This document shows positions 36,789 to 45,666 of a DNA stretch of 64,000 nt, piece after piece; the stretch's first letter is position 1; every line of letters starts with the position of its first letter. The stretch spans positions 1,970,001 through 2,034,000 of the forward strand of contig NZ_CP029002.1 in the NCBI RefSeq assembly GCF_003073375.1, in the 5' to 3' direction. The notes below the pieces were generated by a model, which worked only from the letters and a program-made list of their open reading frames with translations, made no database searches and was not told the origin of the DNA. The DNA comes from Lysinibacillus sp. 2017. GTDB lineage: Bacteria > Bacillota > Bacilli > Bacillales_A > Planococcaceae. Both the position numbers and the translations under genes were made by a program.

Positions 36789-36872
36789 TTTAATCCCCCT
36801 TCCATCCTTTAAATAATTAGTCGTTCAAGCTCAAAATAAGTTACATCACGAAATCCAATTGACCTAAATTTC

Positions 36873-36898
36873 TAAATATAAAAACTATTTAGCGATAG
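36873..36898 (+). promoter_or_regulatory. Possible sigma-D promoter
   Basis: TAAA (36873-36876), a 14-nt spacer and AGCGATAG (36891-36898) resemble the motility consensus TAAA-N15-GCCGATAT (core CGATA kept). It lies about 75 nt before the chemoreceptor start. Confidence 0.45.
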
Positions 36899-36973
36899 GT
36901 ATTTAGGCTAGTAATTATTAATTTTATACTATAAGATTTAACATTATATTAATTTTATATGGGGGAGAATTTC

Positions 36974-38686
36974 ATGAAATTACTAAAAAACTTAAAAGTT
37001 CGTAAAAAAATAATACTTTTGATAGTCATCAGTATTATGATTACGCTACTAATTGCAGGGTTATCTTACGTACAAACACGTAATATGACGAAAAATATTG
37101 AAGATATTTATGAAGAAAAATTTATTCCAAACGACTGGTTAAGTAACGCCATTTCTGTTAATTTACGTATTGATAGCATCATCATTGCATTGATGAAGTC
37201 AACGGATGATGCAGAAAAGAAACAATTACACAGTGAAATCGATGACGGTGTAGACCAAGTGTTAACTGACTTAGCATCCTATGAAGATTTGGATCTGACA
37301 GAGGAAGAAAAGCTAGGATTAGCAAATTTCTATGATGCCGTACAACGTCTAACGAACAATCAAGATGAAGTAATCCGCCTAGCATTAGCAGGTGAAAATG
37401 ATAAGGCCTATAAATTATTCCGAGAAGTTGTTAAAACGCCACGTGAAGATTTAATTGCCTCGCTACAATCATTACGCCAATACAAAGTAGAACAGTCTGA
37501 ACAAATCGTAAATGATAGTATTGCATCCGCTAATGCGAGTAATATTCGCAATGTCATCATTAATATTATTTCGATTATTATTTTAATTACATTAGGCATA
37601 ATGATTTCACGATTAATTACGAAACCACTAGAACAATTACGCAATCAATTACATAAAGTTCAACACGGTGATTTCACCGTACAAGGAACGTATCAATCAA
37701 AAGATGAAATTGGCGTATTAACTAACTCGTTTAACGAGACATTTGCCTCTTTACGCGAGGTATTACAAAAAGTAAAATCTTCATCTGACCATGTCGATAA
37801 TACATCACAAGAATTAATGGCTAATGTCGAGCAATCAACTTCTGCTGCCGAGCATGTTGTCGCTTCGATTCAAGAAATTGCCTCAGGCTCAGAGCAAACG
37901 AAATACCGCCTTGAAGAAAATGCCATTGTTATCGATCACGTGGCAACTGGCTTTGCAGATATTCGTAAAAATATTCAAGAAGTACAACGATTAGCTTCTA
38001 TTTCGTTCACTGTTGCACAAGAAGGTTCGACAATCGTTGAGCAAAACTTAACGCAAATGCAAAATATTAAACAATCGATTCAGCAATCAAATAATGTTGT
38101 TCAAACATTATCAAATCAAGTGGGTGAAGTTGATGAAATTTTAAAAGCAATTGAAGGTATTTCACAACAAACCAACTTACTTGCATTAAACGCAGCAATC
38201 GAAGCAGCTCGTGCTGGCGAACACGGTAAAGGTTTTGCTGTCGTTGCTGATGAAGTACGTAAATTAGCTGAACAATCGATGAATGCTACTAAATCCGTAG
38301 GGACTATTTTAGCGAATATTAAACAAGATACCGCTGAATCTGTTCAAATTATGGATGTCGTTTATACAGAAGCTGAAAATGGTCTTGCCATTACAGAAAA
38401 TACATCGAATAAATTCCAAGATATTTTAATGCATACAACTGAAGTCGCACCAGTAATGACAAAAGCCACACATGCTGTTGAAGAAATTGTCGGTGACTTT
38501 AACACATTTACATCAAGTGCCGATTCCATTTTATCTATTGCCATTAGTAATTCGACAAACAGCGAAATGGTTTCAGCTGCATCTGAACAACAAGCTGCTG
38601 CTATGGAAGATATGAATCACTCAAGTAGAGGCTTAGCCCATGTGGCAACAGAGTTAAACGAAGTTGTAAAGAAATTTACGCTATAA
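36974..38686 (+). CDS. Methyl-accepting chemotaxis protein, four-helix-bundle sensor
   Basis: This 570-residue receptor has a transmembrane helix at about 12-32, a ~150-residue helical periplasmic-type sensor like the 4HB_MCP domain, a second helix near 190-210, HAMP, and a cytoplasmic coiled coil. The tip is [20 protein letters not shown]. The ATG at 36974 follows GGGGGAG. An ATG at 36959 overlaps that site. The ligand is unknown. A sigma-D-like promoter lies upstream. Confidence 0.93.
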   Translation: MKLLKNLKVRKKIILLIVISIMITLLIAGLSYVQTRNMTKNIEDIYEEKFIPNDWLSNAISVNLRIDSIIIALMKSTDDAEKKQLHSEIDDGVDQVLTDLASYEDLDLTEEEKLGLANFYDAVQRLTNNQDEVIRLALAGENDKAYKLFREVVKTPREDLIASLQSLRQYKVEQSEQIVNDSIASANASNIRNVIINIISIIILITLGIMISRLITKPLEQLRNQLHKVQHGDFTVQGTYQSKDEIGVLTNSFNETFASLREVLQKVKSSSDHVDNTSQELMANVEQSTSAAEHVVASIQEIASGSEQTKYRLEENAIVIDHVATGFADIRKNIQEVQRLASISFTVAQEGSTIVEQNLTQMQNIKQSIQQSNNVVQTLSNQVGEVDEILKAIEGISQQTNLLALNAAIEAARAGEHGKGFAVVADEVRKLAEQSMNATKSVGTILANIKQDTAESVQIMDVVYTEAENGLAITENTSNKFQDILMHTTEVAPVMTKATHAVEEIVGDFNTFTSSADSILSIAISNSTNSEMVSAASEQQAAAMEDMNHSSRGLAHVATELNEVVKKFTL

Positions 38687-38690
38687 TCTA

Positions 38691-38732
38691 AAAAATCGTG
38701 CCTGAGCATTTACACTCAAGCACGATTTTTTT
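38691..38732. terminator. Bidirectional terminator
   Basis: The arms AAAAATCGTGC / GCACGATTTTT have a T7 run, between the convergent chemoreceptor and acetyltransferase genes. Confidence 0.85.
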
Positions 38733-39300
38733 ATAGTAATTGATCAATAAAACGTTGCTTTAATTCCGGCCATTCTTCTTTAATGATGCTATACATAACC
38801 GTATGACGAACCAACCCATCTTTTTTTATCATATGATTACGCAAGATCCCCTCTTTTGTCGCACCAAGACGTTCAATGGCTTTTTGTGAACGGAAATTTT
38901 CATGTCCTGTTTTGATTTGAACACGATTTAGATTAAGCTCTTCAAATGCATATTGAAACAATAAAAACTTACAATTTGTATTTATACTTGTGCGCCAATA
39001 GTTTGGTGTAATCCACGTAGACCCTATTTCTGTACGCTTATGCTGAACCGAAAAATCCATAAAGGTTGTCGAACCGATAATTTCATTTGTTTGGACATCG
39101 ACAATGACAAATGAGAAATCTGTTTGTGCTTCCCTATTTTTTACCGCTCTATCCACATACTGCACAACACTTTCATAATCCATTAACGTAACTGATAAAT
39201 GCTCCCAAATTTCAGCGTGTTGACAAACCTTCCATATACCCTCTACGTGTTCAGATTGAATCGGTACGAGTTTCACGATGTCATTTTGTAAAATTTTCAT
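38731..39300 (-). CDS. GNAT acetyltransferase, RimL type
   Basis: This 189-residue N-acetyltransferase has WITPNYWRTSINTNCK in the acetyl-CoA region and the C-terminal signature NFRSQKAIERLGATKEGILR. The ATG at 39300 follows GGGGG by eight bases. A TTG further upstream lies in the ribosome site. The substrate is unknown. It sits 22 nt downstream of the frameshifted acetyltransferase gene, on the same strand. Confidence 0.87.
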   Translation of the reverse strand: MKILQNDIVKLVPIQSEHVEGIWKVCQHAEIWEHLSVTLMDYESVVQYVDRAVKNREAQTDFSFVIVDVQTNEIIGSTTFMDFSVQHKRTEIGSTWITPNYWRTSINTNCKFLLFQYAFEELNLNRVQIKTGHENFRSQKAIERLGATKEGILRNHMIKKDGLVRHTVMYSIIKEEWPELKQRFIDQLL

Positions 39301-39322
39301 CCTATTTTCCCCCAATTGAGTA

Positions 39323-40079
39323 CTAATCTAAATTCATTTTTATGGCACTATATTGCTTTCCTATATAGGAATATCCTTGTTTTGTATACATTTCACGTGG
39401 GGTGTCTTCTCCGTCAGCTACTAATAGAATCGATTTATCATGATATTGTTCCATGACAAATTGTTGGAGCTTTGTACCGATACCCCGTCGTTGATAGTGT
39501 GGCTGCACATAAAGATTATCGATTTCTGCCGTCTCTTTCTCAACGATGACATCGACTGATCCAACAACTTGGCCATCGATTTTCGCGATGATCTGAACTT
39601 TACGATGTTCATTAAAATTACGTGTTAGCATATTTTGTTTGTCTCGTTCATACGATTCTCCCCATCTAAATTCCTCGTCATAATGGAGCGCCAAATAACC
39701 TGAAAGATCATGTTCTGTTAAAAATTCAACTACTACTGTTATATCTAGAATTTCTTTCGTAAAAACATTCGGTTGAATCGCATACATTTCCATAATCTCA
39801 ATCATATAACCTTGCTCGCTTAAATAATGTCTTATTTCAAATGGAATCTCATTATCTGTTGGAAAAACAAACTTCAAAAATAGTTGTCCCCCGAAAACGG
39901 TGAAATTGTTTTAAGTAGCGCTCTGCATCTTGAAATTGATACAGTGTCGGTATCACTTTAAATTCAAGAAAGTTACTATCATAGCGCCCCTTTACTTCAT
40001 CTAGCTTATAATGTTTGAAATCCTCGGTCTCTTTTTCAAGCTCTGCAAATACATGGATATTTTGAAATGAAAAATTCAT
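39323..40079 (-). pseudogene. GNAT acetyltransferase gene split by a +1 G frameshift
   Basis: An ATG at 40079 with GGTGGGG upstream opens a 75-codon frame ending ...RFRGTTIF. A second frame with a GNAT domain (VQPHYQRRGIGTKL) covers 39323-39877 without a convincing start. Removing one G from the five-G run (CCCCC at 39888-39892 on the plus strand) joins them as RGQLFLKFVFPTD. The total of 757 nt is one more than 252 codons. It may be a recent mutation, phase variation or a sequencing error. Confidence 0.8.
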
Positions 40080-40242
40080 TTGGCTTCCCCACCTTCAAAT
40101 GTTCATAATTTTCTGCGAAGTTTTATTCTATAGTAGCACATTGTTACAAAATAAATCATTCTCCACACAATTCTACATTTTCCAAAATTGTTAATTTATA
40201 GATTCATTTGGCTTATCACCATAATTCGAGGATTCAATGGAT

Positions 40243-40437
40243 TCCTGTTTAATAAAGCCCGTTCTGCTACGCTACGGGGGACGCTTTCCTGGGGGCGTGG
40301 CTCCATCTAACTTGTTACTTGCCTCCACGGCGGCAAGTAACAAGTAGATATTGCGCGCACGCTTAATCCCCAAGGAGTCGCCCCCTGCACTTTGCGTCAC
40401 TCTATTTTGGAATAAAAAATTTTTTTCTAATAAGGTA
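40243..40437 (+). repeat. Dispersed structured repeat, copy C
   Basis: It has the same order of conserved segments as copy B. The central hairpin has different 13-nt arms, CTTGTTACTTGCC / GGCAAGTAACAAG (40311-40323, 40332-40344), and again an 8-nt loop. It lies in the 40080-40718 gap, upstream of the aspA promoter. Confidence 0.85.
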
Positions 40438-40656
40438 ATTTAGATAAGGCTTGTTCGCTAAAATATCTTTTACGATTCATGTCATGCTAAAGTATCAATT
40501 TTAAAAATTTTTTTACACAAAAAAACAAGATGTGTCATAAAATTAATGTTTTTTAGAGAGAATAATAACAATATGTAGATGATTATTATTCTATTTCTAT
40601 CTGACATGACGATGTTAAATAGTCTAATAATTCAGCAAGTGTGTTTTATGCGAAAT

Positions 40657-40685
40657 TTGACGTATAATAGGCTTGTTTATATAAC
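40657..40685 (+). promoter_or_regulatory. aspA promoter
   Basis: TTGACG (40657-40662) and TATAAC (40680-40685) have 17-bp spacing, about 35 nt before the aspA start. Confidence 0.6.
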
Positions 40686-40718
40686 TATTACACCATTCTC
40701 TTGGAGGGTTCGTACATT

Positions 40719-42131
40719 ATGAGTACACGTATTGAAAAAGACTTTTTAGGCACATTAGAAATTCCAAAGGACGTATATTATGGCGTTCAAACAACTCGTG
40801 CATTAGAAAACTTCCCAATCACTAAAATGACAATGCATCCAGAATTAATTCGTGCATTTGCCATCGTTAAAAAAAGTTCAGCATTAGCAAACGCAGAAAT
40901 CGGTAAATTAGATTCAAAAATTGCCAACGCGATTGCACAAGCAGCTGACGATATTATTAGCGGAAAACTACATGACCAATTCGTAGTTGATCCAATCCAA
41001 GGCGGCGCTGGTACTTCGATGAACATGAATACAAACGAAGTTATTGCCAACCGCGCATTAGAAATTTTAGGGGAAGAAAAAGGCTCTTATTCAATTATCA
41101 GCCCAAATAGCCACGTTAACATGGCACAATCAACAAATGATGCTTTCCCATCAGCAATTCATATTGCAACGGTTACAACATTAGATAACTTAATCATTGC
41201 TATGGAAACGATGCGTGATAGCTTCATCCAAAAATCAGTAGAATTTGATTCAATCGTAAAAATGGGTCGCACGCATTTACAAGACGCTGTTCCAGTTCGT
41301 TTAGGACAAGAGTTCGGTGCATATGCAGCAGTTGTTGCACGTGATATCGTTCGTATTAAAAAAGCACAGCAATCTATGCTACAAATCAATATCGGTGCAA
41401 CAGCTATCGGTACTGGCTTAAACGCAGACCCTGAATACATGAAAATTGCTGTTAAAAATATTGCAGAGTACAGTAACTTCCCATTCATTAAAGTAGATAA
41501 CTTAATTGATGGTACACAAAATACAGATACGTATTCAGAAGTATCTGCGATGTTAAAAATCGCCATGACAAACATGTCAAAAATCTGTAATGATTTACGC
41601 TTAATGGCTTCAGGTCCAAAAGCAGGCTTTGCTGAAATTCGCTTACCAGAGCGTCAACCAGGTTCTTCAATTATGCCAGGTAAAGTAAACCCTGTTATGC
41701 CAGAAGTAATTAACCAAATCGCGTTCCAAGTCATTGGTAACGACTTAACAATTTCTTTAGCATCTGAAGCAGGTCAATTCGAATTAAACGTAATGGAACC
41801 CGTTCTTGTGTTCAACTTATTACAATCAATCGGAATTATGACAAACGGCTTCACTGTATTTACAAAACACTGCCTAGATCATATCGAAGCAAATGAAGAT
41901 CGTATGCATGACTACGTAGAACGTTCAATCGGTGTTGTAACTGCTCTTGCACCGCACTTAGGCTACGAACGTTCAAGCCAAATTGCGCGTGAAGCACTTC
42001 ACAGTGGTAAATCAGTACGCCAATTATGCTTAGAATATAACTACTTCACAGTAGAACAATTAGACATTATCTTAAACCCATTTGAATTAACTCAACCAGG
42101 TATTGCTGGCGAGAAAAAGTTAATCAAATAA
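40719..42131 (+). CDS. aspA: Aspartate ammonia-lyase
   Basis: This 470-residue member of the aspartase/fumarase superfamily deaminates aspartate to fumarate and ammonia. The signature GSSIMPGKVNP carries the catalytic serine loop, and SPNSHVNMAQSTNDA binds substrate. The N-terminal RIEKDFLGTLEIP is typical of aspartase. The ATG at 40719 has GGAGGG 11 bases upstream. It is monocistronic with its own terminator. Fumarase is less likely because of the overall match to AspA. Confidence 0.92.
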   Translation: MSTRIEKDFLGTLEIPKDVYYGVQTTRALENFPITKMTMHPELIRAFAIVKKSSALANAEIGKLDSKIANAIAQAADDIISGKLHDQFVVDPIQGGAGTSMNMNTNEVIANRALEILGEEKGSYSIISPNSHVNMAQSTNDAFPSAIHIATVTTLDNLIIAMETMRDSFIQKSVEFDSIVKMGRTHLQDAVPVRLGQEFGAYAAVVARDIVRIKKAQQSMLQINIGATAIGTGLNADPEYMKIAVKNIAEYSNFPFIKVDNLIDGTQNTDTYSEVSAMLKIAMTNMSKICNDLRLMASGPKAGFAEIRLPERQPGSSIMPGKVNPVMPEVINQIAFQVIGNDLTISLASEAGQFELNVMEPVLVFNLLQSIGIMTNGFTVFTKHCLDHIEANEDRMHDYVERSIGVVTALAPHLGYERSSQIAREALHSGKSVRQLCLEYNYFTVEQLDIILNPFELTQPGIAGEKKLIK

Positions 42132-42142
42132 TATACAAAAAG

Positions 42143-42187
42143 CTCCAGTGATGAAGGGTCTTCCCTTTTCACTGGAGTTTTTTTTAT
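42143..42187 (+). terminator. Terminator of aspA
   Basis: The arms CTCCAGTGA / TCACTGGAG are followed by T9. Confidence 0.85.
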
Positions 42188-42219
42188 TTATAAATATGTA
42201 TTTAGTTTTAAAGAGCTGA

Positions 42220-42852
42220 TTAATAGCCGTTAAACTGAACAAATTCTCCAACTGGCTTACGATATCCTCGAGAACGCACTTTATCCACACTTTTCCCAAT
42301 TGTAATCATCATAAATGGTTCCAAATGATTTGGAATAGAGAACTCTTTTCTTAGCTGTTCTGTATTGTGGACATGCATTGGACATGTATCAAATCCATAA
42401 TGTTTGGCACTTAGCATAAACAGCATAGCATGTAAGCCAACATTTCTTGCTAATTCCATTGATAATTCATTGGGGTTCTCTTTTAACCCCTCACTATAAT
42501 TTTTAATTGTATTCATAGTCATTTCAAAATCAACATCGTTCAACATCTTTAGCATTTTTAATGGCTCATAAATTTTTTCTACTTCTGGCATTTCAATACT
42601 ATTTTTATTTCCCATTACGATAACCACTGCACTAGCTGTATGTATTTTATATTGATTGTAACTAAGTTCCATAACACGCTCTTTTTTCTGTTCATCCGTA
42701 ATGACTAAGTAATCCGTAAACTGCAAATTATACGCACTAGGTGCAAGTTTCGTTAAATCAAATATTTTTTTGAAATCCTCTTCTGTCATTTTTTCCTCTG
42801 CGATAAAATTTACCGCCGAATGACGTGCATTTACTAATTGATCAAAGCTCAT
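42220..42852 (-). CDS. Nitroreductase-family protein, MhqN-like
   Basis: This 210-residue FMN-dependent nitroreductase-fold enzyme has RHSAVNF at the flavin phosphate site, LTKLAPSAYNLQ, and the C-terminal RSRGYRKPVGEFV. It resembles MhqN of the B. subtilis mhqNOP operon, a reductase induced by quinones. It lies downstream of a YceI gene that has near-perfect MhqR boxes, though a hairpin lies between the two genes. The annotation as MhqN is inferred from similarity and context. Confidence 0.8.
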   Translation of the reverse strand: MSFDQLVNARHSAVNFIAEEKMTEEDFKKIFDLTKLAPSAYNLQFTDYLVITDEQKKERVMELSYNQYKIHTASAVVIVMGNKNSIEMPEVEKIYEPLKMLKMLNDVDFEMTMNTIKNYSEGLKENPNELSMELARNVGLHAMLFMLSAKHYGFDTCPMHVHNTEQLRKEFSIPNHLEPFMMITIGKSVDKVRSRGYRKPVGEFVQFNGY

Positions 42853-42900
42853 AATATCTTATTTCCCCATTTCAATTTACTCAAATCGTAATTTTATAAT

Positions 42901-42929
42901 TGCAACATGCGCTATAAACGCATGTTGCA
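42901..42929 (-). terminator. Hairpin after yceI, weak terminator
   Basis: A perfect 11-bp stem TGCAACATGCG / CGCATGTTGCA has no continuous T-run, so readthrough into the nitroreductase gene is plausible. Confidence 0.5.
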
Positions 42930-42939
42930 TAAAAGTAAT

Positions 42940-43467
42940 TTAAGCTCCTGGATTTATTTCTAATTCCACTTTGATTTTAATATCTTTTCCTACTAATACG
43001 CCACCTGTTTCTAATGCTGCATTCCAAGTTAAACCAAATTCTTCACGGTTAATTTTAGTCTGTGCTTCAAATCCGTAAACTTGGACACCCCATGGATTTT
43101 TCCCATTTCCGCCATATTCTACTTCAAAAGTAACGGGTTTCGTTACATCTTTAATTGTTAAATCACCTGTCACCTCATAGTCATCACCGGCTTTAGTAAT
43201 GTTTGTTGACTGGAATGAGATCGTTGGGTATTGTTCAACATCAAAGAAATCTGCTGATTTTAAATGATTATCGCGATCTTCACTATTCGTGTTAATCGAA
43301 GCTACGTCAAATGTAAAAGCAACTGATGCGGAAGTTAAATCTGCTAAATCCGCGGCTTCAACATTCGCTGTATAATCCATAAATTGCCCTTTCACTTTCG
43401 ATACCATCATATGCTTCACTTCAAAACCAACTGTAGAATGCGATTTGTCCACTGTCCAACTTGTCAT
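42940..43467 (-). CDS. YceI-family isoprenoid-binding protein
   Basis: This 175-residue lipocalin-like YceI protein starts with WTVDKSHSTVGFEVKHMM and has the family hallmarks RDNHLKSADFFDVEQYP and TIKDVTKPVTFEVE. It lacks a signal peptide, so it acts in the cytoplasm. Family members bind polyisoprenoid or quinone-like lipids. GGAGG precedes the ATG. Two MhqR-type palindromes in its promoter place it in the electrophile-stress response of this strain. Confidence 0.9.
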   Translation of the reverse strand: MTSWTVDKSHSTVGFEVKHMMVSKVKGQFMDYTANVEAADLADLTSASVAFTFDVASINTNSEDRDNHLKSADFFDVEQYPTISFQSTNITKAGDDYEVTGDLTIKDVTKPVTFEVEYGGNGKNPWGVQVYGFEAQTKINREEFGLTWNAALETGGVLVGKDIKIKVELEINPGA

Positions 43468-43489
43468 GTTTAATTTCCTCCATTTTCAT

Positions 43490-43633
43490 TATCTCGAAAT
43501 TGAGATATATAGTTAAAAAATTTTACTCTATTTAATTAGATAGAGTCACGCTAAGATAATTGTTTCGTTTTACTTCGAAACTATTTATCTTGAATTCGAA
43601 ATAAATTTACCATACATTGCTATTTCTTGTCAA
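43490..43633 (-). promoter_or_regulatory. yceI promoter with two MhqR boxes
   Basis: On the minus strand, TTGACA (43628-43633) and TAAATT (43604-43609) have 18-bp spacing. TATCTTGAATTCGAAATA (43586-43603) abuts the -10, and TATCTCGAAATTGAGATA (43490-43507) lies nearer the start. Each matches 16 of 18 positions of TATCTCGAATTCGAGATA. Confidence 0.82.
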
Positions 43634-43738
43634 CAACTTTTCTGAAATTAAAAATATCCGAAGCAATCGGTAAATGAATTTAGCGGATATGCTTCTAATG
43701 GATGGTATATTTTTTGTGTAGAAACACAATGTAGTACG

Positions 43739-43786
43739 AAAAAAATCAGGGGGCAATTCAATTCATTTGAATTACCACCTGATTTA
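43739..43786 (-). terminator. Terminator
   Basis: A long imperfect stem (AAATCAGGTGGTAATTCAA with its partner) is followed by a T-run on the minus strand, after the 99-residue gene. Confidence 0.75.
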
Positions 43787-43793
43787 AATTTAT

Positions 43794-44093
43794 TTATCCA
43801 AATAGTTTTTCTTTTGCGAGTGTGATCGCGCGTTTGCTTACTTCTAAACGATCCCCGTCCGCATTCAATTTTACAACGCCATTATCTTCATCAAAGATTG
43901 ATTTTAAGGACGCCTTTGCTTTCACGCCAACCATCATTGGCGCTTGTTCGGTTTTTACGCTACGAATTTCATCTTCACTGCTTGCAATGCCACCTTTATC
44001 AATTGGCGGAAAAGGCATCGTTTGTTCAGGCTGCGATTTACGACGTGTTTGATTACTTAATCCAGAACTACCAGCACCGACAGAACGTATCAT
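43794..44093 (-). CDS. Hypothetical protein
   Basis: This 99-residue soluble protein has a disordered, Ser/Pro/Gly-rich N-terminal half (about 1-45) and a compact basic/acidic C-terminal half ending KRAITLAKEKLFG. It has no signal peptide or known motif. A GAGGAGG site precedes the ATG. It starts 2 nt after a 41-codon membrane-peptide gene, so the two probably form an operon. The family is unknown. Confidence 0.65.
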   Translation of the reverse strand: MIRSVGAGSSGLSNQTRRKSQPEQTMPFPPIDKGGIASSEDEIRSVKTEQAPMMVGVKAKASLKSIFDEDNGVVKLNADGDRLEVSKRAITLAKEKLFG

Positions 44094-44095
44094 CG

Positions 44096-44221
44096 TTATT
44101 CCTCCTCACGTATTTTGTTACTCATTTTTTTTGATTTATCTGCTTTTATGTATGTCAATTCAGCTTGGAAAAGCATGAATACTACTGCTACTACCAATAT
44201 AATAACAATCCAAATCCCCAA
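44096..44221 (-). CDS. Small membrane protein, 41 residues
   Basis: The frame opens at a TTG (44221) with ATGAGG seven bases upstream. It encodes one hydrophobic helix (about residues 2-19, WIVIILVVAVVFMLF) followed by a charged tail ending KIREEE. It stops 2 nt before the ATG of the 99-residue gene, and its tail codons contain that gene's ribosome site. The organised layout supports a real gene. The function is unknown. Confidence 0.55.
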   Translation of the reverse strand: MGIWIVIILVVAVVFMLFQAELTYIKADKSKKMSNKIREEE

Positions 44222-44300
44222 TTTATGGCCTCATCTCTATTACTCTTCTTTACTTTACTCATTTTAACAATTGATACAAGTTAAGAAAGTGCTATTTTAT

Positions 44301-44462
44301 TTATTTTTCAATCGCAATTTGGCTTTTTTGGCCGATTGATTCAGGTGATTGAATAATATGTACATTACTCTCAAAAAGATTGGATTGTTCCAATCTTTTT
44401 GTACTTCCACAATGACGACAATGAAAACCACAAGAAAATTTTCTTTCTCTCAATTCACCAAT
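44301..44462 (-). CDS. Possible small zinc-finger-like protein, start uncertain
   Basis: An open frame of about 50 codons encodes CGFHCRHCG (three Cys plus His) followed by a polar tail ending IAIEK. AAGGAG lies at 44468-44473, so initiation would be at an ATT (44462) or at a TTG (44453). Reading upstream, the frame is contiguous with the RNase H-like gene, separated only by that gene's TGA. It could be a separate small gene, a readthrough extension or a remnant. Confidence 0.35.
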   Translation of the reverse strand: MGELRERKFSCGFHCRHCGSTKRLEQSNLFESNVHIIQSPESIGQKSQIAIEK

Positions 44463-44485
44463 TAAGGCTCCTTGTTGGGAAGCTA

Positions 44486-44520
44486 AAAGTGAATTCGTTT
44501 GAATGCGAATTCACTTTTTT
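44486..44520 (-). terminator. Hairpin over the RNase H-like gene stop
   Basis: The arms AAAAGTGAATTCG / CGAATTCACTTTT overlap the TGA at 44511-44513, with a short T-run on the minus strand. Confidence 0.6.
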
Positions 44521-45173
44521 CTTATGTCCTTCTGTGCATGAATGACGATTCCATTTAACGCTTGATTGGCTAATTGATCGGCTTCTGAATTTTTGTTTCT
44601 CTCTACATATGCGTAATTCGCTTGTAGTCCAAGTTTTGCAAGCTTGTGTTCGATTTTGTCTGCCCACTTGGACAGCACAGAATCTGTCACAGCCCATTCC
44701 CCGTTCAATTCATTGATGACCACTTGCGAATCACCAAATATTTTAATCGTTTGATGATGCACACCCAATTCTTCTAGCTGCTCAATTGCAAAGTAAAGCG
44801 CCGCATATTCTGCCTCATTGTTGGACGTTAAATATTCGGCCTGCTGATTCACTCGAATGCGGTACGGCTTACCACTTTGCTTAAAATAGATGACCGCGCC
44901 AAGTCCCGATAAATTTTGCTCACGGTTAAAGCCTCCATCAAAATAGACAATGACCTCATGTGGCTCTGTCTCAAGCTCGTTTAAGTATTTCTTAAGTTCT
45001 TTTAACGTCCACGTACTGTCATGTTCATCTGTCATTATTATTTCTTTTACACGTCCGGTCTTTAAGATATCTTCTACGAGTAAATACGCATGTGCTGCAG
45101 GTAATGCCTCACTTTTAAAAATGGTTGAATGTTTTTTGGCTGTTTCATAATGCCATTCGATTGCTAACTTCAA
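44511..45173 (-). CDS. RNase H-like domain protein
   Basis: This ~220-residue protein has an N-terminal ~85-residue domain and a C-terminal RNase HI fold. The four acidic residues of the active site are visible in YFDGG, NNEAEYAA, FGDSQVV and NSEADQLA. It resembles YpeP of Bacillus. It probably degrades RNA-DNA hybrids. I prefer the TTG at 45173, seven bases after GGAGGAG. The longer frame to 45224 overlaps the upstream gene. Confidence 0.82.
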   Translation of the reverse strand: MKLAIEWHYETAKKHSTIFKSEALPAAHAYLLVEDILKTGRVKEIIMTDEHDSTWTLKELKKYLNELETEPHEVIVYFDGGFNREQNLSGLGAVIYFKQSGKPYRIRVNQQAEYLTSNNEAEYAALYFAIEQLEELGVHHQTIKIFGDSQVVINELNGEWAVTDSVLSKWADKIEHKLAKLGLQANYAYVERNKNSEADQLANQALNGIVIHAQKDIRKK

Positions 45174-45201
45174 ATAACCAACTCCTCCTATTTCGGACTC
45201 T

Positions 45202-45612
45202 TCATTTCGTTTCAACCTTTTCACTATCCGGTTGGTAAAAGATTCGAATACAAATCATTGATGTAAAGATGCCTATAATAAGTATCGGTGAAACACGTTC
45301 AAAAAATTCAGGACTTCCAATACGTACTTTTAAGAAAATCGAAAAGATGATGGGTTGCAACATACAAATCGCCAACGTTCCATAGTAAAATGCACGCTTA
45401 TTATAATGATGAAGCATGATATACTGAACGTAATACCAAGGTAAAATGAAAAAACAATATGGGATGATAGCAAAAAACAATACTGACCAGCTAAAGAAAA
45501 ACGCATCGCCATTCCAACTGATCCCGTATTTAACATGTGCAATGGCAAAAAAGCTAAAAAAACTTACGAAATATGGTAATAAACCTGTCAGTATAATTTG
45601 CCATGATTTCAA
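45202..45612 (-). CDS. Four-helix membrane protein, function unknown
   Basis: This 136-residue integral membrane protein has helices near residues 8-27, 38-62, 74-93 and 106-124 and an acidic C-terminus. It starts at a TTG after GGTGGTGG. Its stop lies 29 nt before the preferred start of the RNase H-like gene, so the two may be co-transcribed. No family motif was recognised. Confidence 0.65.
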   Translation of the reverse strand: MKSWQIILTGLLPYFVSFFSFFAIAHVKYGISWNGDAFFFSWSVLFFAIIPYCFFILPWYYVQYIMLHHYNKRAFYYGTLAICMLQPIIFSIFLKVRIGSPEFFERVSPILIIGIFTSMICIRIFYQPDSEKVETK

Positions 45613-45666
45613 ACGACCACCACCCGCTTTTCTATAATTATACTAAATGACAAAGGGAGAAACATA

